Source of the DNA: Clostridiales bacterium
Lineage (GTDB): Bacteria; Bacillota; Clostridia; Oscillospirales; Oscillospiraceae
Assembly (NCBI GenBank): GCA_022786995.1
Contig: JALFUW010000051.1
Location: 1 to 41,219, forward strand
Direction of reading: 5' to 3'
Length of the DNA stretch: 41,219 bases
The translations under genes and the position numbers were made by a program. Of this stretch, positions 8,995 to 17,464 are shown piece by piece. Every line of letters begins with the position of its first letter. The stretch's first letter is position 1. The notes beneath the pieces are model-generated. The model saw nothing but the letters and a program-made list of their open reading frames with translations, had not been told where the DNA came from and did not search any database.

Positions 8995-10044
8995 GACAGG
9001 TCACCCCCGTATTTGCGTATAACTTCAATCATATAGTCTATTTCTGTTTCTCCATAGCGCTGATCAATCGGCATCGAAATCAATGTTTTCGAATTGTACT
9101 GCCCATTCGGGCGTTCTTCGGGCATCAAACCATCAAATGGCCAGTGGACTGCACAATAGATTCTGTTCTGAATCAGGTATCGGCGAAAATTGTCTCTATT
9201 GTTGATTCGTAACGGCAGTGCCAATGGACACTCATTTTCGCTGAATTGCCGAATCATAGAAATCCCAAACTCCCGCAGCCCCTTTTCCAATCTGGCCGCA
9301 TTTGCTTTTCGTTTTGAAACCAATTCTGCAATATCCACACATCCAACGGCAAAACGTGCAAAATCTGAAATCAGCCGGACTTCTCCAGCGGTGTCTGCCA
9401 TTTGCTCGGCGTTCTCAAAAATCTCTCTGTATTTTTCGTTTGTATCGTACCCCATCTTCAAAAACATATCCTTGAGAATCATACCGTAAACTCTGGAATT
9501 ATCGCTGTTCTGACGATACATTCCGCAATCAGGAAGCTCTTTCCTGCTGGAATAGAGCACACCTCCCATGGGGATTGGCATCCACTTCCGAACACTGGCA
9601 AGGGCATAGTCACCGCATAGTGCATGGGACGAAAACAGACTCTGCGTTGTATCCTCAATGACTGTAATTTGGTATCTGTCGGCAAGCTGCCGGATTATTT
9701 TCAGAGAGTTTGCCTCCTGCAGAAAACCAAAGTAGTGCGCCAGATAAATACATCCCGTATCTTCATTTACTTTCAAGGTCATCAACATCAATTAAAAACT
9801 GATCATCAATGCGATAAAAGTTAATATGTTCTTTAGGAAAGCAATTCGTGACAGATTCACAAATAAACTCAGGAAGAAGTACCGTCTTCTCCTTCTGAAT
9901 TGGGATATGTCTGATCGCAGAGCGTCCATAGTCAAACCACTGCGTTTTATAGTCACGCAGATAGTAAAACAAATTGTTTTCTGTCTTACACAGTGCGTTC
10001 GGCGAGAGATTGAATTCACTTCCAAGTTCGATCCTATTCTCCAT
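8988..10044 (-). pseudogene. DegT/DnrJ-type aminotransferase, frameshifted
   Basis: Two fragments in different frames make one PLP-dependent sugar aminotransferase of about 350 residues. The first (10044-9763, 93 residues) ends at TGA 9765-9763 after D-D-L-E-S-K. The second is open from 9791 to 8988 and carries I-E-D-T-T-Q-S and G-D-Y-A-L-A-S-V-R-K-W, where the Lys is the PLP anchor. The second part keeps all expected motifs, so the lesion is recent. Adding one copy of AAAGT beside the existing one would restore E-S-K-V-N-E and the frame, which fits loss of one 5-base repeat. The pair with the FemAB-like gene that follows appears to be a module for making and acylating an amino sugar. A sequencing error remains possible. 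Confidence 0.7.
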
Positions 10045-11068
10045 AAAGCCGTTTTCTCATTCTCTCAAGTTCTTCCAACTGACCCATATCCAGCCACTCG
10101 TTTTCGCTGACGGGGTACACCGCAACCTTCCGGCCCTTGGCCCGCTGTTTTTCCAGAATGTCAGGGAAGCCGATGGGTACGCCGTCCTCAATATCCTCCA
10201 GTACTTCCGGCTCCACCAGATAAATACCTGTGTTGGTCAGGTAGGATAGCTCCGGCTTCTCCTGCATGGATTCAATGGCCCCGTCCAGCCCCATATGCAC
10301 CACGCCGTAGGGAATGACAAAATTCTTATAGGCGCAGATCATGGTGATGACGTTGTGACTTTCCCGGTGGAAGCGGAGGATGGAGGCGTAGTTGGAAAGC
10401 AGCAGGTTGTCGCAATTGGTGAAGAAGAACGTCCCGTTTAGCTTCCCCTTCAGATAGCACAGCCCGCCGCCGGTTCCCAAAGGTGTTTCCTCGTCATACC
10501 AGGTGATGTCGTATTTCTGTTCGCTGTCGGCAAAATAGGCCTTTATCAGCTCTTTTTTGTAGTTAACAATGATGCTGAACTGGCAGCATCCAAAGGCTTC
10601 AAACCGACGCATGATGTGCTCTGCAATGGGAAGCTCACCCACAGGGATGAGGGGCTTTGGCAGGATCTTGGTGTATGGTTCCAGACGGGTGCCCCTGCCG
10701 CCGGCGTTCATGACGACCGGGATAGACAGCGCTTCAAACTGCTCCGAGTTATCCTCGCCCAGGTAGATATCCACAATCTCCCCGTTCTGACGGACAATGG
10801 GAATGGCCACATAGTTTCTACGGTGGTACAGCTCCTCTGCCTCCTGACGGTTGGCAGCAGTCAGGGGGTGATGGTTGGCTGCATCCAGTGCAGGATCTGT
10901 CAGTTGCCCGCCCTTCAGAAGAAATCTGCGCACATCGCCGTCTGTCAGGGAAGCCGCCAGTTTTTTGCCCACCACCAGAAATACAATCTTTGGGGTTACG
11001 TTGTCGATTTCCTTCATGGCATCCCGAACGGTCAACCCAGCTTCGATGCAATGGCCGGAGCTTGTCAT
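10034..11068 (-). CDS. CBS-domain sugar-1-phosphate nucleotidyltransferase (PtmE-like)
   Basis: The first ~115 residues hold two CBS repeats (I-D-N-V-T-P..., L-T-D-G-D-V-R), followed by a nucleotidyltransferase domain with N-A-G-G-R-G-T-R-L and L-P-K-P-L-I-P-V-G. This architecture matches PtmE, which makes GDP-glucosamine for the GDP-linked legionaminate route of Campylobacter. ATG at 11068 is preceded by AAGGTG; a TTG at 11098 gives a longer frame but has no good site. It sits directly after LegC, which supports a role in the same pathway. A nucleotidyltransferase for another hexose is the main alternative. Confidence 0.8.
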   Translation of the reverse strand: MTSSGHCIEAGLTVRDAMKEIDNVTPKIVFLVVGKKLAASLTDGDVRRFLLKGGQLTDPALDAANHHPLTAANRQEAEELYHRRNYVAIPIVRQNGEIVDIYLGEDNSEQFEALSIPVVMNAGGRGTRLEPYTKILPKPLIPVGELPIAEHIMRRFEAFGCCQFSIIVNYKKELIKAYFADSEQKYDITWYDEETPLGTGGGLCYLKGKLNGTFFFTNCDNLLLSNYASILRFHRESHNVITMICAYKNFVIPYGVVHMGLDGAIESMQEKPELSYLTNTGIYLVEPEVLEDIEDGVPIGFPDILEKQRAKGRKVAVYPVSENEWLDMGQLEELERMRKRLYGE

Positions 11069-11087
11069 TTCTGTCACCTTCTTTTCC

Positions 11088-12263
11088 TTATCCGGCAAAG
11101 CCGGTCAAAACCTCTTTGATCTGCTGTGCGCACCAGTCGATCTCCTCGGGAGTGATCTGAGTGCTGCAGGGAATATTCAGAATCCGATGGGCATACCAGG
11201 GGGCTTTTTCCAGCTGGTAGGTATCCTCAGCGCGGTAAGGGAGCTGCTCATTGATCAAGCCCCAGATGGCGCGGGTCTGAACGCCCCGCTGCTCCAGCGT
11301 GGTAATGATCTGCCGCATGGAGGCTTTTACCCGATCCCGGTCGATCTCCAGAGAGTAGAACCATTTGTTGGAGGAGATCCCCGCTCGGAAGGGAACCATA
11401 CGGACAAGGGAGAAGCCTTCGAACAGCCTACAGTAGCGGTCGAAGTTTTCCTGCTTGCGGCGGATAAATTCCGGAAGCTCCTCCATCTGGGCAACGCCCA
11501 AGGCGGCCTGCAGGTTGGTCATTCTGTAATTATAGCCTACCTCGTCGTGAATGTAGTAGTGGGGATCGTTCTTGGCTTGGGTGGACAGGTAGCGAAGATG
11601 ATCCACCACTTCGGGCGTGTTAGCGGTAACCGCGCCGCCGCCGCCGGTAGTGATGATCTTGTTTCCATTAAAGGAGTACGCACCGAAATCACCGATGGTA
11701 CCGGCGTACTTTCCCGCATAGCGGCCTTCGGTATAGTACGTTCCCAAGGCTTCCGTAGCGTCCTCGATTACCTTCAGACGGAATGTCTCCGCCGTATCCA
11801 TGATGGACTCCATGTCCGCCATATTGCCAAACACATGAACGACGACAACTGCCTTTACCGCGGCACCCTTATAGGTAAGCACGCCGTCAGCGAAAACGCA
11901 TTCCTCCTCACAGAATCGGCGCAGCTTCATCGGATCCATACAGAAGCTGTCGTCGCAGTCGATGAACACAGGGGTAGCGTACTGGTATTTCACAGGGTTG
12001 ACCGCAGCAATGAAAGTCAGAGGAGGTACCAGTACCACATCATCAGGCTTCACACCAGCCTCCACCAGCGACAGATGCAGGGCGGAGGTGCCGCTCTGGC
12101 AGGCGGCTACATTCTGCGTGTGCAGAAACAGCGCCAGCTGCTGCTCCAGTTTTGTGATGTATGCGCCACCGGTGGAAACCCAGCCTTGTTCCAGCGCGTC
12201 GTCAACATATGTTTTCTCGTTGCCCTCAAAATTCGGAATGGACAATGGCACGAATTTACCCAT
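11088..12263 (-). CDS. legC: LegC-family sugar aminotransferase
   Basis: A DegT/DnrJ/EryC1/StrS aminotransferase of 391 residues that would place an amino group on the 4-keto sugar made by the dehydratase. The PLP features are visible: S-G-T-S-A-L-H near residue 57, I-E-D-A-T-E-A-L-G near 166, and the PLP lysine at 202 in F-N-G-N-K-I-I-T-T-G-G-G-G. The start S-I-P-N-F-E-G-N-E and the overall length match the LegC group. GGAGG lies 7 bases before the ATG, and the gene follows the dehydratase closely. Unlike the aminotransferase at 8988-10044, it is intact. Confidence 0.88.
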   Translation of the reverse strand: MGKFVPLSIPNFEGNEKTYVDDALEQGWVSTGGAYITKLEQQLALFLHTQNVAACQSGTSALHLSLVEAGVKPDDVVLVPPLTFIAAVNPVKYQYATPVFIDCDDSFCMDPMKLRRFCEEECVFADGVLTYKGAAVKAVVVVHVFGNMADMESIMDTAETFRLKVIEDATEALGTYYTEGRYAGKYAGTIGDFGAYSFNGNKIITTGGGGAVTANTPEVVDHLRYLSTQAKNDPHYYIHDEVGYNYRMTNLQAALGVAQMEELPEFIRRKQENFDRYCRLFEGFSLVRMVPFRAGISSNKWFYSLEIDRDRVKASMRQIITTLEQRGVQTRAIWGLINEQLPYRAEDTYQLEKAPWYAHRILNIPCSTQITPEEIDWCAQQIKEVLTGFAG

Positions 12264-12280
12264 ATTGCGCCTCCTGTATA

Positions 12281-13495
12281 TTACATTTTACTGTCCAGTG
12301 ACCTGCCGGTCTCGATATGTTCAAAATTCGGAAGGTAGGCCTTGAGAATTTCCACGATTTCTTCCTTGGAGGTATCTTCCTTGTCGAAGGCGGCGTTCAG
12401 TTGGCCGAACAGTAGGTCAATCTTCTCACGGGGCGGAATCTGCTTGCAGGTGACCACGCCCAGTGCCCGAAGACGGTCAAAGTCCACCTGCTCCTGCTGG
12501 GTATAGAACTCCTCGTAGGCTTTTTCGCCGGAGGTATCAGACACGGAGAAATGCACCGGATAGCGGCTGCTGCCGTTTTTCAGCTCCACGGCCCGTTCTA
12601 TGGCCTCTTCATCGCTGGCGCATTCCAGCGGCTCATAGCCGTGGGCTTTCAGCAGGGAAATCGCAATACGGTCGAAGGTCATCATCTGTTCTTTCTCTAA
12701 CTTCGGGAAGAAGATCTCCCGGTTTTCTCCCAGCATACATGCCAGCATACAGATATGTCCGCTTTCCTCCGGGGACACGAAGTACCGCTTTACATCTAAC
12801 GGTGCGCTCAAAGGCTGGAGCTTTTGCAGTCGGGCAAGAAATCCCGCCGGCAGGGAACCATTGGAAAAGGCAACGTTGGCAAATCGGGCAGTCTTTACCG
12901 GGAATCTGTCGGAATAGGAGAAGATCACATCCTCCATGATCCGCTTGCTGGCGCCCATAATGTTGACGGGATTCGCCGCTTTGTCGGTGGAGACGCAAAA
13001 ATAGGTCTCGGGCGGGAACAGGCTCAGCAGTTCCAGCAACCCCCTCGCATGGAGCACATTGTTTTGCAACAGCGCCTCCACGGAATAAATGTCCTTCTCC
13101 GAGCGTACATGCTTATGGGCGGAGAAGTTGCCGACGATGTCGAAGCCGCCCCGCCGACGGAACATTTTTTCAAACACCGGCGACGCGAAATCCATGGGGT
13201 AAGTGACATATTCCGGCGGCATATACATTCCCCGGGTGGAGCGCAGATCACGGGTCAGCTCCGCAAGGGCATTTTCATTGGTATCAACGACCACCAAAGA
13301 GGCGGGATGGAAGGGCAAAATGGCCCGTATAAAGGAGGAGCCGATGGAGCCGGCGCCGCCGATGACCAGAATGGTCTTACCGCAGATCTTCCGGGACAGC
13401 GTCTGGGCATTTTCTTCAATATCCTTAGCAAACATGCTCTCCGAGCGGAGGGTCACATACTTTCCAAGAAAGGCATCTAAATCAAACACTTGCAC
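12281..13495 (-). CDS. legB: UDP/GDP-HexNAc 4,6-dehydratase (LegB type)
   Basis: A soluble Polysacc_synt_2 family protein (404 residues) with the Rossmann motif V-I-G-G-A-G-S-I-G and S-T-D-K-A. The active-site region is N-I-M-G-A-S-K: Met replaces the usual Tyr of the Tyr-x-x-x-Lys pair, as known for WbpM/PglF-type dehydratases, so this is not a defect. It would make the 4-keto-6-deoxy intermediate for LegC. I place the start at GTG 13495, just after AAAGGAG and 10 bases beyond the flippase stop, instead of the 33-residue longer frame that runs into the flippase gene and lacks a ribosome site. Confidence 0.85.
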   Translation of the reverse strand: MQVFDLDAFLGKYVTLRSESMFAKDIEENAQTLSRKICGKTILVIGGAGSIGSSFIRAILPFHPASLVVVDTNENALAELTRDLRSTRGMYMPPEYVTYPMDFASPVFEKMFRRRGGFDIVGNFSAHKHVRSEKDIYSVEALLQNNVLHARGLLELLSLFPPETYFCVSTDKAANPVNIMGASKRIMEDVIFSYSDRFPVKTARFANVAFSNGSLPAGFLARLQKLQPLSAPLDVKRYFVSPEESGHICMLACMLGENREIFFPKLEKEQMMTFDRIAISLLKAHGYEPLECASDEEAIERAVELKNGSSRYPVHFSVSDTSGEKAYEEFYTQQEQVDFDRLRALGVVTCKQIPPREKIDLLFGQLNAAFDKEDTSKEEIVEILKAYLPNFEHIETGRSLDSKM

Positions 13496-13505
13496 TCTTC
13501 TCCTT

Positions 13506-14906
13506 TTAGAACAGAGATTTTCTCTGCAAAATCCTTCGCAGCTCCCAGATACCCAGCACCGCGCCGATGGCCCAGCGGACGAGAAACAATCCATTTCCTA
13601 TCCAGCTGATGGACAGGCCCACTGCGATTACCAGCGCCATGGGTGTCAGCAGAAAGCTGGGACGAAAGGGAAAATCATTTTTGCCGATGACTCTCGCGGC
13701 GACAAAGTAGTGGAAAGCGAACTGGCAGCCCCGGGCAATGGTGGTGGCGAAGACTGCGCCAAACACACCGAAGATGCGGATCATGATCCAGTTCAGGATC
13801 AGGTTGACAATGCCGGACAGGAGGGTTCCTGCGGCAATGGTCTTGGTTCGTTTTTGATAGAACTCGTAATTGACAGGGAAGCTGTAAAGATACACAAAGT
13901 AGAAGCCGATGACGAAAATGGGGATCATGCTGATGCCGTCCCAGTAGCTGCGATCTGCGTAGATCCGGAACACATCGGGACACAGCAGCAGAAACCCCAG
14001 CGTCAGGATGGTATAGAGCTCCATATATCGTCCGGCGCGCTGATGCAGCTGCGCATATTCTCCCCGCCGGGTGTAATCATAGTAAAATGGAACCCAGGCA
14101 GTGTTCAGCGAACTCCAGATGATGGAAATGATATTGCTGAACGCGTAAGCAAGGCTGTAAATACCGACTGCGGATTCTTTCAGATAGTAATTCAGCATGA
14201 TACGGTCACTCTGGCCGAGAACCTGACCAGACAGGCCGTGCACGATCAGCGGAAGGCACAGGGGCAGACAGAATTTCCAGTAGTCCGCCTGATACAGAGT
14301 TTTCCCTTTTGCGGTAAAGTAAATCAGGATTCCAACACCGCACAGCAGGTATACCGCGGTCATTCCCCCGATGCGGCCCATATAGTTGATGTCAGCCGGG
14401 AGGGCAAATACAAGAAGCAGGGACAGGCCGGCTGTGGCGACGGCAACGCAGACCGACAGAATACAGTTGACGTCCGCTCGGTAATCGTGAATCATTTTTG
14501 TGTTCAGATACTGAACGCAGAAGGAGCCGAAGGCGTAGGGGAACATCATGACATAGGCTGCCCTCGGAATGCCCAGCAGATTGGACAGCGGAGCAGCGAA
14601 CAGCAGGCACACTCCGCTTCCAACAAGGAAGAAGGCCGTGGACATCCACATGACGGAGGAATGGTATTGATCCAGAGCGTTTTCGGGTATGTGGGATTTT
14701 GCCATGGGCACAACGCCTGATGTCTGTGCGCCCAGTGTCAGAATCAAAAACCCGGACCAGGTGTTGAACAGGGAGAAAATGCCGTAATTGGCCGTGCCCA
14801 GCAGCCGGGAGAAGACGGGAGCGGTCAGCATGGCAATGCCTTCCAGAATGACGGTGCTGATCACGTTCAGAGAGATGATTTTATTGATGGAATGCTTTTC
14901 GCGCAT
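13506..14906 (-). CDS. wzx: Wzx-type oligosaccharide flippase (first copy)
   Basis: A 466-residue polytopic protein of the MATE/MVF-like polysaccharide flippase group, with about 12-14 hydrophobic helices and the usual N-terminus (H-S-I-N-K-I-I-S-L-N-V). It would move an undecaprenyl-diphosphate-linked repeat unit across the membrane. GGAGG lies 7 bases before the ATG. It sits between the candidate nonulosonate transferase and the legB-legC genes, so its cargo is probably the glycan carrying that acid. A second, distinct flippase lies in the opposite operon at 22286-23731. Confidence 0.85.
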   Translation of the reverse strand: MREKHSINKIISLNVISTVILEGIAMLTAPVFSRLLGTANYGIFSLFNTWSGFLILTLGAQTSGVVPMAKSHIPENALDQYHSSVMWMSTAFFLVGSGVCLLFAAPLSNLLGIPRAAYVMMFPYAFGSFCVQYLNTKMIHDYRADVNCILSVCVAVATAGLSLLLVFALPADINYMGRIGGMTAVYLLCGVGILIYFTAKGKTLYQADYWKFCLPLCLPLIVHGLSGQVLGQSDRIMLNYYLKESAVGIYSLAYAFSNIISIIWSSLNTAWVPFYYDYTRRGEYAQLHQRAGRYMELYTILTLGFLLLCPDVFRIYADRSYWDGISMIPIFVIGFYFVYLYSFPVNYEFYQKRTKTIAAGTLLSGIVNLILNWIMIRIFGVFGAVFATTIARGCQFAFHYFVAARVIGKNDFPFRPSFLLTPMALVIAVGLSISWIGNGLFLVRWAIGAVLGIWELRRILQRKSLF

Positions 14907-14943
14907 TGGCTGGCCTCCGGGGGATCATTTGATCGAAAGCAGT

Positions 14944-15819
14944 TTATGAATTATCCGCGGCTTTGTGGAACTGTGTGCTCTTTGGAAATACATCCACATA
15001 GGAATTTACGGACAGATTGGTCACGCTCACGCCCTGACGGCGGGCGTACTGGGCCAGCTGGTAAAACTGGGCAAACATGGTCTGATACCCGCCCAGAACT
15101 CGGAAGAACTCTCCGGCAGCTGCGTCGGTTCGGTATTTACGGTTTGTGCTGTAACTGTGAATGGTATCTGCATAGATCCGATTCTGCTCATCAACAAACA
15201 GCTGCTTGAATTCGCTCATGTCGATGCCGGCGTAGTAAAGCCGGGGCACCCGTCTGCTGATAAAATAGCAGCCTGCGCCAATGACGACGTTCTGGCAGCC
15301 CGGAATCAGAAGGTTTTTTCGGTAAAGACGATCCAGAAGGGAAACCAGGTGGCTTGAGGAATAGGAAAAGGCAGTCAGCATTTCAGGATGCAGGGAGGCG
15401 TTTTCTATGGGGAGCTTACAGCCCTGTGGAACGATGATCCGCATGGGCCAGGTGACCTTTTCCAGCGCGGCCCACAGCTGGGTGACCTCCGGCGTGCGCT
15501 TTTCTGCTGGGCGGTGAAAGTCGGGATCGAGCAGGAACAGGTATGCCGGACGCAGGGTCCAGAAGGACTCGTTCCGACTCGGGAAGAAGTTGACACAGGC
15601 CAGCTCGATCCCTGCTGCCGTCACAGCCGGAAGGTCGATGTCGTTCAGGCTTGGCCCGTTCCCAAGAACCATCACGGGCTTGTCCAGCGGCTCCGTCAGG
15701 TCAGCGCGGGGGCCGTGGGCGAGGGTCCAAAGAACTCCATAGACGAAGTGGGAAAGGGTGGAGAGTGTGCCCCCTGCTCGTTTCATGAAGCGGATAATGA
15801 AGTTTAACAGGGTGACCAT
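14944..15819 (-). CDS. GT42/DUF115-like protein, candidate nonulosonate transferase
   Basis: The protein (291 residues) has G-N-G-P-S-L-N-D-I-D near residue 48, the same motif that opens Campylobacter Cst-type sialyltransferases (GT42) and the related MptE/Maf DUF115 folds. The second half has Y-Y-A-G-I-D-M-S, then an H-S-Y segment where the GT42 catalytic His region would fall, and a closing S-V-T-N-L-S-V-N-S. ATG at 15819 follows AAAGGAGA by 9 bases; the frame extends upstream but without a site. Being in the same operon as the CMP-transferase makes it the best candidate for the transfer step. The activity is inferred, not shown. Confidence 0.6.
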   Translation of the reverse strand: MVTLLNFIIRFMKRAGGTLSTLSHFVYGVLWTLAHGPRADLTEPLDKPVMVLGNGPSLNDIDLPAVTAAGIELACVNFFPSRNESFWTLRPAYLFLLDPDFHRPAEKRTPEVTQLWAALEKVTWPMRIIVPQGCKLPIENASLHPEMLTAFSYSSSHLVSLLDRLYRKNLLIPGCQNVVIGAGCYFISRRVPRLYYAGIDMSEFKQLFVDEQNRIYADTIHSYSTNRKYRTDAAAGEFFRVLGGYQTMFAQFYQLAQYARRQGVSVTNLSVNSYVDVFPKSTQFHKAADNS

Positions 15820-15901
15820 AACACTGTGTCTCCTTTTCTGCCAAGAGAACCCCAGCTGCGGCGTTGCCCCAGCTGTGATCTTCGATATGATATTGGATGA
15901 A

Positions 15902-16606
15902 TTATTCTGTCTCTTGTCCGGCTTTTTCCAGAAGGATCCGAGAATCCCGGAAATCCTGAGCGTGGGCACGAAGCCAATCTTCCTCCTTGTCCCACCATTT
16001 CAGCTTCAGCAGTCCCGCAATGGTATCCTCGTCGAAGCGGTAACGGATCAGCTTTGCCGGCACCCCCCCAACAATGGCATACGGCGGCACATCCTTCGTC
16101 ACAAGGGCACCTGCTGCCACGATGGCGCCGTCTCCGATGGTGACCCCTTCCATGATCCGCGTATACGCGCCGATCCAGACATCGTTTCCAATCACCACAC
16201 GGTAGGGCTTTTTTGCAAAACGCTCCTCCTCAAAAATAGTCTCGTCCACATAGGTGAATCCCATCTGACCTCTCGAGGAATAGAAAGCGGGATGGGTAGA
16301 AGCAATGGTTCTGGTGGGGTGCTGCCCGAGAACGACCTTTACATCCGGCCCCAGCGTGCTATATCTGCCAATGGACACGCTATCCAGGATGGAGTCCCGG
16401 CTGATTCCCGAACCATATCCCATGGTGGTATCAAAAACCCGGCAGCTACTGCCGATGTGGCAGAAGGGCTCCATCTTCACATTGCGGATCACACAGCCTT
16501 TTTCGACCCGGCAGCCCTTGGGATATCCCAGTAGCTTTGCCCGCATGAAATCAGCATTTCGCTGTAGACTATGCCAGCATTGCTTCAATCTCTGAATCCA
16601 TTTCAT
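15902..16606 (-). CDS. Hexapeptide-repeat acetyltransferase (CatB/XAT-like)
   Basis: A left-handed beta-helix acetyltransferase of 234 residues. Hexapeptide repeats begin near residue 30, and the end of the helix shows [20 protein letters not shown] and V-G-G-V-P-A-K, the acetyl-CoA site seen in CatB-related O-acetyltransferases. Its ATG overlaps the stop of the gene before it. It could O-acetylate the glycan or fill the missing LegH role (N-acetylation of the 4-amino sugar); LegH enzymes are usually PglD-like, so the first is more likely. Confidence 0.75.
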   Translation of the reverse strand: MKWIQRLKQCWHSLQRNADFMRAKLLGYPKGCRVEKGCVIRNVKMEPFCHIGSSCRVFDTTMGYGSGISRDSILDSVSIGRYSTLGPDVKVVLGQHPTRTIASTHPAFYSSRGQMGFTYVDETIFEEERFAKKPYRVVIGNDVWIGAYTRIMEGVTIGDGAIVAAGALVTKDVPPYAIVGGVPAKLIRYRFDEDTIAGLLKLKWWDKEEDWLRAHAQDFRDSRILLEKAGQETE

Positions 16607-17436
16607 AAGTTCTTTTTATCCTTCCGATACCGGTAGCGGCTGCGCAGGGTAATATAGCATTCCCGCATCAAAGTCAGCAGACCTGGATTTCCTGCCTTGT
16701 GCAGGAACAGCACCGTTCCGTAATGATCCTGCGGATGCTCCGGCACATGGTAGGCATAATAGGGGCTGTAGAAGGTTTCCGGCCAGTTACCCCGTTGAGA
16801 GGGGTCACGATGGGCCTGAATACCGTTTTTCTTGCAGAGCAGGCTGAGAATGGACTGATCTTCCCGGCTGGCAACAAACCCATTGCCCCTTTTCTGCGTG
16901 AGCTTGAGACCGCCTTCCGGGGCCATCAGCTCATAGTCCTCGCAGTAATGTAGCCACTGCTTGACAAACTGCCTTGTCTCCTCGCAGTTTTTCAGCATCA
17001 GATAGGTCGCCTGAATCTGATTGGAGCTTCGAATCTCCTCTGTATCGCAGTCCAGCCGTTCAAAGCAGATGGGCTTTGTGAAGCAGGATTCCAGCAGCGG
17101 ATTGTCGGAAACCCAGATATTCTCATGTTCTCCCATGGAATCGATCAGTTTATCGATCTTCTTTACAAAAAACGCACCGCTGTCCGCGTAGAATACGATA
17201 TCGCCGTCATCGCACTGTCCCAGCACTCTGTCGATCAGATAGGGCTTCCACAGCCACAGGCCGCTTCCACGGGGCACATCCAGAATATCCCGGTGCTGTT
17301 CATAATAATCCGGGGCAATATCAGACGGGGAAAATTCATACACCCGGTCAAATCCCGCGATATGCGTTCCCGTCCATGTGTTCCACATCTGAGCCTTTCG
17401 GTATGGCTCGTTGGCGTAATTGATTAAAATTTTCAT
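16603..17436 (-). CDS. Putative glycosyltransferase (W-x-W-K-P / Y-A-D-S-G type)
   Basis: A soluble protein of 277 residues with L-W-L-W-K-P-Y near residue 60, followed by [11 protein letters not shown]. This order is found in a group of capsule-locus glycosyltransferases in which the Asp pair binds the metal and nucleotide sugar. No membrane helices are seen. ATG at 17436 is preceded by GGAGGG 8 bases upstream; a TTG two codons earlier is less likely. It overlaps the acetyltransferase that follows by 4 bases. The donor and acceptor are unknown. Confidence 0.6.
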   Translation of the reverse strand: MKILINYANEPYRKAQMWNTWTGTHIAGFDRVYEFSPSDIAPDYYEQHRDILDVPRGSGLWLWKPYLIDRVLGQCDDGDIVFYADSGAFFVKKIDKLIDSMGEHENIWVSDNPLLESCFTKPICFERLDCDTEEIRSSNQIQATYLMLKNCEETRQFVKQWLHYCEDYELMAPEGGLKLTQKRGNGFVASREDQSILSLLCKKNGIQAHRDPSQRGNWPETFYSPYYAYHVPEHPQDHYGTVLFLHKAGNPGLLTLMRECYITLRSRYRYRKDKKNL

Positions 17437-17464
17437 TCTCAATGCCCTCCGCGAAAGCGCTTCG

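Noticed and set aside
9763..9791. Programmed +1 frameshift at AAA-TGA in the aminotransferase
   Set aside because: There is no upstream Shine-Dalgarno-like stimulator or downstream structure of the kind known for RF2, and the 5-base repeat loss explains the reading better.
12281..13495. Loss of catalytic Tyr in the LegB-type dehydratase
   Set aside because: Met at this place is normal in the WbpM/PglF group of 4,6-dehydratases.
13203..14720. A 505-codon plus-strand frame, and a 487-codon one at 10875-12338
   Set aside because: Both are opposite well-supported genes (flippase, dehydratase, LegC) and consist of low-complexity Gly/Gln/His-rich sequence.
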